DNA from: JAKGBX01 sp965366835
GTDB lineage: Bacteria > Pseudomonadota > Alphaproteobacteria > Rhodobacterales > Rhodobacteraceae
Length of the DNA: 64,000 nt
Assembly: GCA_965366835.1 (NCBI GenBank)
Contig: CBDUGF010000003.1
Coordinates: 5,162-69,161, forward strand
Reading direction: 5' to 3'
Below the pieces are notes generated by a model. The model did not search any database. It had not been told where the DNA came from and worked only from the letters and a program-made list of their open reading frames with translations. A program made the translations under genes and the position numbers. Positions within the stretch are counted from its first letter, which is position 1; each line of letters starts with the position of its first letter. Positions 59,481 to 64,000 of the stretch are shown here, one piece after another.

Positions 59481-60929
59481 TCAGGCTCTCCAGAACTGGA
59501 CGGTGAACAGGGCGAAAACCACCAGCAATTCGAGCCGACCGATGAACATCGCGAAGGTGAGGATCCATTTGGCGGTATCGTTGAGCGAGCCATAATTGCC
59601 CGAGGGGCCGATGATGTCGCCCAGACCGGGGCCGATATTGGCCAGCGCCGCCCCGGCGCCGGACAGGGAGGTGACGAAATCGAGCCCGGTGAGCGACAGC
59701 GCCACCGCCACGAGGCCGAGCGTCACGGTAAAGAACACGAAGAACGACATCACCGAATTGAGCACGTCGGAGGCGATCGGGCGGCCGTCGTAATGCGGCG
59801 GAAAGACGCCATGGGGATAGGCGGTGCGCCTGAGCTGGCTGCGGATCGAGGAGAACAGGATCTGGTAGCGGAAGATCTTGATCGAGCAGGCGGTGGAGCC
59901 GGCGCAGCCGCCAATGAGGCCGATGAAAAAGAACAGCGCGACCAGGAAGGCGCCCCATTTCATGTAATCGGCCGAGGCATAACCGGTGCCCGAGATGATC
60001 GAGGTGATGTTGAACAGCGCCTTGCGAAAGCTGACCTCCCAGGCTGCGCCGGTCTGGAACGCGAGGATCGCCCAGGCCAGGGCGACGAGAACGAGAACGG
60101 TCAGCACGAAGCCGCGCACCTGGGAATCGCGAACCAGCGGTGTGGCATGGCCATTTACCAGCTGGACATAGCGCACGAAGGGCAAGGCGGCGAGGATCAT
60201 GAACAGGCTGGCGGCATATTCGATCGGCCCCTCGAAGGCGCCGAAAGAGGCGTCGTAATTGGAGAAACCGCCGGTGGCGATGGTGGTGAGCGCGTGCACG
60301 GTGGCATCAAACGGATTCATGCCCAGAAACAGATAGGTGAGGATGCAGGCCATGGTGATGCCGATGTAGATCACCGAGATCTGGCCCGAGATCTGGGTTG
60401 CGCGGGGCAGGATCTTGCCGAAGGTATCAAACCCTTCGGAGCGAAAGATCTGCATGCCGCCGACGCGCAGTTCGGGCAGGAACACCATCGCCACGACGAT
60501 GATGCCGATGCCGCCCAGCCATTGCAGGATGCCGCGCCACAAGAGGATGCCCTTGGGCATGGTATCGAGCCCGGAAAACACGGTGGAACCGGTGGTGGTA
60601 AGGCCCGACATCGCCTCGAAGAACGCATCGACAAACCGCGCGTCGGTCGCTCCCAGGATGAACGGCAGGGCGGCGAAGAAGGGCAGCGCCAGCCAGACGC
60701 CCGAAGTCAGCAAGAATGTCTGCTGGATGGTCAAGCCCTGCTGGATGCCGTTCTGGCAGGAAAGCGCGATCAACCCGCCGGTGAGGATGGTGAGCACGGC
60801 GGATTCGGCGAAGGCGGGCCAATGCCCCTGCCCCTCGGCCAGATCGACCGCGAGCGGCAAGATCATGGCCAGACCGAGCGCGGCCACCACCAGTCCGATC
60901 ACATATCCGACAGGGCGCAGGTCAAACAT
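59481..60929 (-). CDS. trkH: Potassium uptake protein TrkH
   Basis: Inner-membrane K+ translocating subunit of the Trk system. The 482-residue protein is strongly hydrophobic, with the four P-loop filter segments of the family: MSGLTTTGSTVF, LTTIATGGFSN, SIISGTGYASADY and ALANIGPGLGD. TrkA, its cytoplasmic NAD-binding partner, is not in the window. The ThDP enzyme gene follows in the same direction, separated by two bases. The upstream gap to 61053 is 124 bp. Confidence 0.94.
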   Translation of the reverse strand: MFDLRPVGYVIGLVVAALGLAMILPLAVDLAEGQGHWPAFAESAVLTILTGGLIALSCQNGIQQGLTIQQTFLLTSGVWLALPFFAALPFILGATDARFVDAFFEAMSGLTTTGSTVFSGLDTMPKGILLWRGILQWLGGIGIIVVAMVFLPELRVGGMQIFRSEGFDTFGKILPRATQISGQISVIYIGITMACILTYLFLGMNPFDATVHALTTIATGGFSNYDASFGAFEGPIEYAASLFMILAALPFVRYVQLVNGHATPLVRDSQVRGFVLTVLVLVALAWAILAFQTGAAWEVSFRKALFNITSIISGTGYASADYMKWGAFLVALFFFIGLIGGCAGSTACSIKIFRYQILFSSIRSQLRRTAYPHGVFPPHYDGRPIASDVLNSVMSFFVFFTVTLGLVAVALSLTGLDFVTSLSGAGAALANIGPGLGDIIGPSGNYGSLNDTAKWILTFAMFIGRLELLVVFALFTVQFWRA

Positions 60930-61053
60930 GAGGCGAAGCGTTGGGCTGAGCCGCGGGCGAAGTCAAGCCGCTTTGCCCGACCCGACCATCGACGCCCGCG
61001 ACGACGGCCCCGGAGCAAGGCTTGGGGCAGAGATGCGCGGCGTGCGGCGCGGC

Positions 61054-61278
61054 TCAGCCGTGGATCAGGTCGCGGAAAACATATCTCGCGATCTGGTCGC
61101 GGCGCAGGCCCATGGCGGCGAGTTCGGCATCGGAGCGGCTTTCAAGAGCAACGTAGGCGGCGCGGCGCGACTTGGCTTCGACATAGGCGGCAAAGCTGCG
61201 CGAGATCGACGCCAAGGCGCGGCGGAAGCCCGAGCGCACGGTGTCGAGGAACGTGATTTGTGACGCAAATTCAGACAT
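61054..61278 (-). CDS. DUF1127-domain small protein
   Basis: A 74-residue basic protein with the C-terminal DUF1127 pattern: LESRSDAELAAMGLRRDQIA followed by RYVFRD. Alphaproteobacterial members, some RNA-binding, affect phosphate or carbon-source gene expression and nucleotide-related phenotypes, from memory. ATG 61278 has GGAAAGG upstream. It is expressed as its own unit. Confidence 0.9.
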   Translation of the reverse strand: MSEFASQITFLDTVRSGFRRALASISRSFAAYVEAKSRRAAYVALESRSDAELAAMGLRRDQIARYVFRDLIHG

Positions 61279-61514
61279 TTAGAAACCTTTCCAGGGTATT
61301 TCGGTTTGGCTTCCTCCCTGCTGCATGAGCTAGGGCGGAACTTGCATGGTGACAACCGACAGTTCTGCATGGCCGAGTCCCGCTGGCTGCAAGGCCAACA
61401 GCTTGGACGTGGTTTTCAGGCTTCACCCGGTTTCGTGCTATCCTATTGAGCAGGTGCCCGTCAGAGCGCCGCCCCTGCCGGCGCGTTTCGGGCGAAAAAA
61501 CGGGGATTCATCGC

Positions 61515-61811
61515 ATGATCATTCGAATTTTCCAGGTTGTCACAAAGCCGGGCAAGGAAGCTGCGTTCGGCCGGTTTTTCCACGAAACAGCTATCCCGCT
61601 GATGCAGCGTACCGAGGGGATCGTTACCGTATTGCCGGGCGCGCCGATGCCGGGACGTCCGAGAGATTTCAGCTTTGTCATGGTGTGGGAAAGTCTTGAC
61701 GCTCTCAAGGCGTTCGTTGGCGAGGATTACGAGACTCCGCATATAGATCCGGCTGAAGCGGAGCTGGTTGAATCACGCAGCATTCATCACTACCAGCTGG
61801 TCGAGAGCTGA
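61515..61811 (+). CDS. Antibiotic-biosynthesis-monooxygenase (ABM) fold protein
   Basis: A 98-residue ferredoxin-like dimeric alpha-beta protein of the ABM family: IIRIFQVVTKPGKEAAFGRF, ETAIPLMQRTEGIVTVLPG, RDFSFVMVWESLDALKAFV and ESRSIHHYQLV. Family members act as cofactor-free monooxygenases or haem-degrading proteins. Starting at ATG 61515 gives a length typical of the family. It is alone between DUF1127 and folE2. Substrate unknown. Confidence 0.8.
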   Translation: MIIRIFQVVTKPGKEAAFGRFFHETAIPLMQRTEGIVTVLPGAPMPGRPRDFSFVMVWESLDALKAFVGEDYETPHIDPAEAELVESRSIHHYQLVES

Positions 61812-61853
61812 TCGCGCCAACACGGCAGACCCGAAGTGCCGGTCTGCCCTTGC

Positions 61854-62963
61854 TCAGCCGACGTGAAACAGCGTCGTGAACAGCTTGGGATCGACGCTGT
61901 CGGATTCGAACAGTTCGCCCTCGGTCAGGATCGAGACCGCATCATGCGAATGCAGGCTTTCCTGATGGCTGGCGAGCACCCGGAAATCGCCGATCCGGGG
62001 GTCTTCCTCGAGCTGCTGGGCAAAGAGCCGCGCCGCGTCTTCGACAAAGATCGGGTTGGCCGCGTTCAATTCGGCGAACGCCTGTTCATCCTCGCGCTTG
62101 ACCATCACCTGGGTCTCGGTCGGGACGGCCCGGCGCGCCAGATCGATCAGATCCTCGAACCACAGGCATTTTTCGCCGCACAGCACTTCGACCGAGAGCC
62201 GCGCAACCGAGCGTTGCGAATGCGGCGTGGCGAGCTGGCCGCGATGCTGGCGGGCGTGTTCGCTGAGCTCGAGCGAGCACGGGCATGTCGAGGAATAGAC
62301 ATAATCGAGATGGATGATCTTGGAGCGCACGCCGTTCTGTTCGACCAGTTCGAGCGCGATATCGTAATACTGGAACCCCTTTAGCCCCGAGCGCAGCGAT
62401 TCTATCAGCACCGGGAAGGAGAAGCGCATCTGAATGCGGGCATCGAAGCTTTCAAGGTCGGACTTGTAATCGTCGAGCGCCGCTTCGATCACCTCGAAGG
62501 AAAAGGTCTTGCAGGCATGGGCATAGAACGAGCGCATGATGCGGCTCATGTTGATGCCTTTCTTGCCGGCCTCGAGGCTGACCGTGCCGGTGACCGAGGT
62601 TTCCAGCGTCAGATCGCCATCGTCACGGGTGTGATACTGGATCGGCAGGCGGAAATTCGAGATCCCGACATGCTGGATCACCCGGCGCGAGCCCTTGATC
62701 AGGCTCTCGGGGCCGTTCTGCAGATCCGGCAGGGTCGCCTTGTAGGCGTCGTCGACCGCGAAGTCTTCGGGATAGGCGCGCGCCAGGGCGGGATAGTTCG
62801 ACAATGCGGCGCCGGGCAGCAGCCGCGCGACGATCGGGTCGAGATCGGCCACCTCTTCGGGGCTGGCCTGGGCCGCCCAATGGCGCAGACGGGCGAGCGC
62901 AATCTGGGCGTCTGCGCGTGTCGGCGCGTCTGCGGTATCGACCTCGGTCACATGCTTGTTCAT
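61854..62963 (-). CDS. folE2: GTP cyclohydrolase FolE2 (type IB)
   Basis: Opens the imidazole ring of GTP to give 7,8-dihydroneopterin triphosphate, the first step of folate (and queuosine) synthesis. The 369-residue length fits GCYH-IB. Metal and substrate residues are seen in VYSSTCPCSLELSEHARQHR and the following GQLATPHSQRSVARL; the conserved Glu of the N-terminal part and VGISNFRLPIQYHTRD are also present. Many bacteria use FolE2 when Zn is limiting, but no Zur-type site was recognised upstream. The start has GGAGGGG upstream. Confidence 0.93.
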   Translation of the reverse strand: MNKHVTEVDTADAPTRADAQIALARLRHWAAQASPEEVADLDPIVARLLPGAALSNYPALARAYPEDFAVDDAYKATLPDLQNGPESLIKGSRRVIQHVGISNFRLPIQYHTRDDGDLTLETSVTGTVSLEAGKKGINMSRIMRSFYAHACKTFSFEVIEAALDDYKSDLESFDARIQMRFSFPVLIESLRSGLKGFQYYDIALELVEQNGVRSKIIHLDYVYSSTCPCSLELSEHARQHRGQLATPHSQRSVARLSVEVLCGEKCLWFEDLIDLARRAVPTETQVMVKREDEQAFAELNAANPIFVEDAARLFAQQLEEDPRIGDFRVLASHQESLHSHDAVSILTEGELFESDSVDPKLFTTLFHVG

Positions 62964-63226
62964 TGCCGCCCCTCCGATGGGTGCTGTTGCCCGATCAATC
63001 TAGGCATAGTACGCGCAGATTTCCATCGCCAAGCGACGGAACGTCCGGCGGGTGCGGTTTGGCGCTGCCATTGCGCGGTCAAAACCGGCGCGATCCGGCA
63101 TTCTGACCGGCCGATCTTGCCGAAGATGCAAATCCGGGCATGATGGTTTTCGCTCTGGTCAAACCTGTCACTTCTGCGTGAGCCGGCGGTAGAGACCCGC
63201 GCTGGTGATCTACTAGGGAGGCAGAA

Positions 63227-64000
63227 ATGCACGGCATTCTCGATCTCGACCGCTATCCGCTGGATCGCCCCGACAGTGCCGAATGGCGCGTATTGGTGGC
63301 GCGGTGCCGGGCCGAACTGGCGGCGCAGGGGATGTTCAACCTCGAAGGGTTCATGCGGCGCGAGGCGGCCGAGCGGGAGGCCGCCGCGCTGCTCCCGACT
63401 TTCGCGCACGAGGCGTTCCGCCATGAACGTGAGCATAACATCTATTTCCTAAAGGACATTCCCGGGCTGGCGCCGGACCATCCGGCGCAACTGCGCTTTC
63501 GCACCTCCAACGACACGCTGTGTGAAGATCAGCTGGACGGCACGGCGATCCGGCGGCTCTATCGCTGGCCGGAATTCGCGCGGTTTCTGGCGGCGGCCAT
63601 GGCGCGTGACGCGCTTTACCCGATGGCGGATCCGCTGGCCGGGCTGAATGCGATGTCCTATCGCGAGGGGCAGGCGCTGAACTGGCATTTCGACCGCTCG
63701 GAATTTACCACGACGCTGCTGTTGCAGGCGCCGGAAGCGGGCGGCGACTTCCTCTATCGCAGCGATCTGAGAACCGAGACGGAGCCGAATTACGACGGTG
63801 TGGCGCGGCTGTTACAGGGAGAAGACCCGAAAGTGCGAAAGCTGACCCTGGCGCCCGGCACGCTGAACGTGTTCAAGGGCAAGAACACGCCGCACCGGGT
63901 CAGCGAGGTGGCAGGCGGGCGCGCAAGGGTGATCGCGGTGTTTTCGTTTTTCGGGCAGCCGGAGGTGCGGTTTTCCGAGGCCGAGCGGATCGGACTGGAC
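63227..64000 (+). CDS. 2-oxoglutarate/Fe(II) dioxygenase-like protein (3' end outside window)
   Basis: The visible 258 residues start at ATG 63227 with GGGAGG upstream and run off the end of the window. The double-stranded beta-helix motif is WHFDRSEFTTTLLLQAPEAG (His, Asp) with a distal His in NTPHRVSEVAGGRARVIAVF, followed by an Arg in the usual 2OG-binding place. GDFLYRSDLRTETEPNYDG lies between. Likely an Fe(II)/2OG hydroxylase of a small molecule. The substrate is unknown. No neighbour on the same strand helps. Confidence 0.8.
   Translation, partial: MHGILDLDRYPLDRPDSAEWRVLVARCRAELAAQGMFNLEGFMRREAAEREAAALLPTFAHEAFRHEREHNIYFLKDIPGLAPDHPAQLRFRTSNDTLCEDQLDGTAIRRLYRWPEFARFLAAAMARDALYPMADPLAGLNAMSYREGQALNWHFDRSEFTTTLLLQAPEAGGDFLYRSDLRTETEPNYDGVARLLQGEDPKVRKLTLAPGTLNVFKGKNTPHRVSEVAGGRARVIAVFSFFGQPEVRFSEAERIGLD

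Overview
The window is GC-rich, gene-dense chromosomal DNA of an alphaproteobacterium, almost certainly a Rhodobacteraceae (Roseobacter-group) member. The inference rests on gene content: TRAP dicarboxylate permeases, a DmdB-like acyl-CoA ligase, a Tad/Cpa pilus locus, FolE2, FolD plus formate-THF ligase, DUF1127, DUF2125, and glyQ/glyS split by a small extra gene. Many neighbouring genes overlap by ATGA. I saw no rRNA, tRNA, CRISPR array or intact insertion sequence.

Layout. 0-3 kb: TRAP permeases and N-formylglutamate amidohydrolase, divergent from an RpiR regulator. 3-7 kb: aldehyde dehydrogenase and acyl-CoA ligase, followed upstream by the remnant of a GMC alcohol dehydrogenase. 7-13 kb: FAD-linked 2-hydroxyacid dehydrogenase, dprA and topA. 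13-17 kb: L,D-transpeptidase, a 3-oxoacid CoA-transferase operon (scoA, small ORF, scoB), cupin and cyclase-family proteins. 17-19.5 kb: a DprE1/DprE2-like epimerase pair. 19.5-33.5 kb: lytic transglycosylase, two very small prepilins, the Tad export machine (CpaB, CpaC, OmpA-like lipoprotein, CpaE, CpaF, TadB, TadC, two TPR lipoproteins, prepilin peptidase) and an AAA ATPase. 33.5-35 kb: an outer-membrane beta-barrel gene with an in-frame amber codon at the end of its signal peptide, and a DUF4405 membrane protein. 35-38.5 kb: two ligase-associated DNA-repair genes. 38.5-42 kb: a membrane LytTR regulator, folD and fhs. 42-48.6 kb: MOSC protein, a MotA/ExbB-like plus OmpA-like coiled-coil pair, ChaC, DUF2125 and a SleB-type hydrolase. 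48.7-55 kb: pyruvate phosphate dikinase and the glycyl-tRNA synthetase operon. 55-64 kb: a triad-less trypsin-fold protein, a repeat-rich gap, a ThDP decarboxylase, TrkH, DUF1127, a monooxygenase-like protein, folE2 and a partial 2OG-Fe(II) oxygenase.

How genes work together. The Tad block is one surface-appendage module running from pilin to export ATPase. FolE2, FolD and Fhs all serve folate and one-carbon metabolism. The acyl-CoA ligase, aldehyde dehydrogenase and broken GMC gene look like an alcohol-to-acyl-CoA route whose first step has decayed. The best candidates for something little described are the stator-like pair at 42.9-46.2 kb (a conserved-looking channel whose periplasmic partner carries about 500 residues of coiled coil), the secreted pseudo-protease at 55.3 kb, the DprE1/DprE2 pair outside Actinobacteria, and the amber-interrupted porin-like gene.
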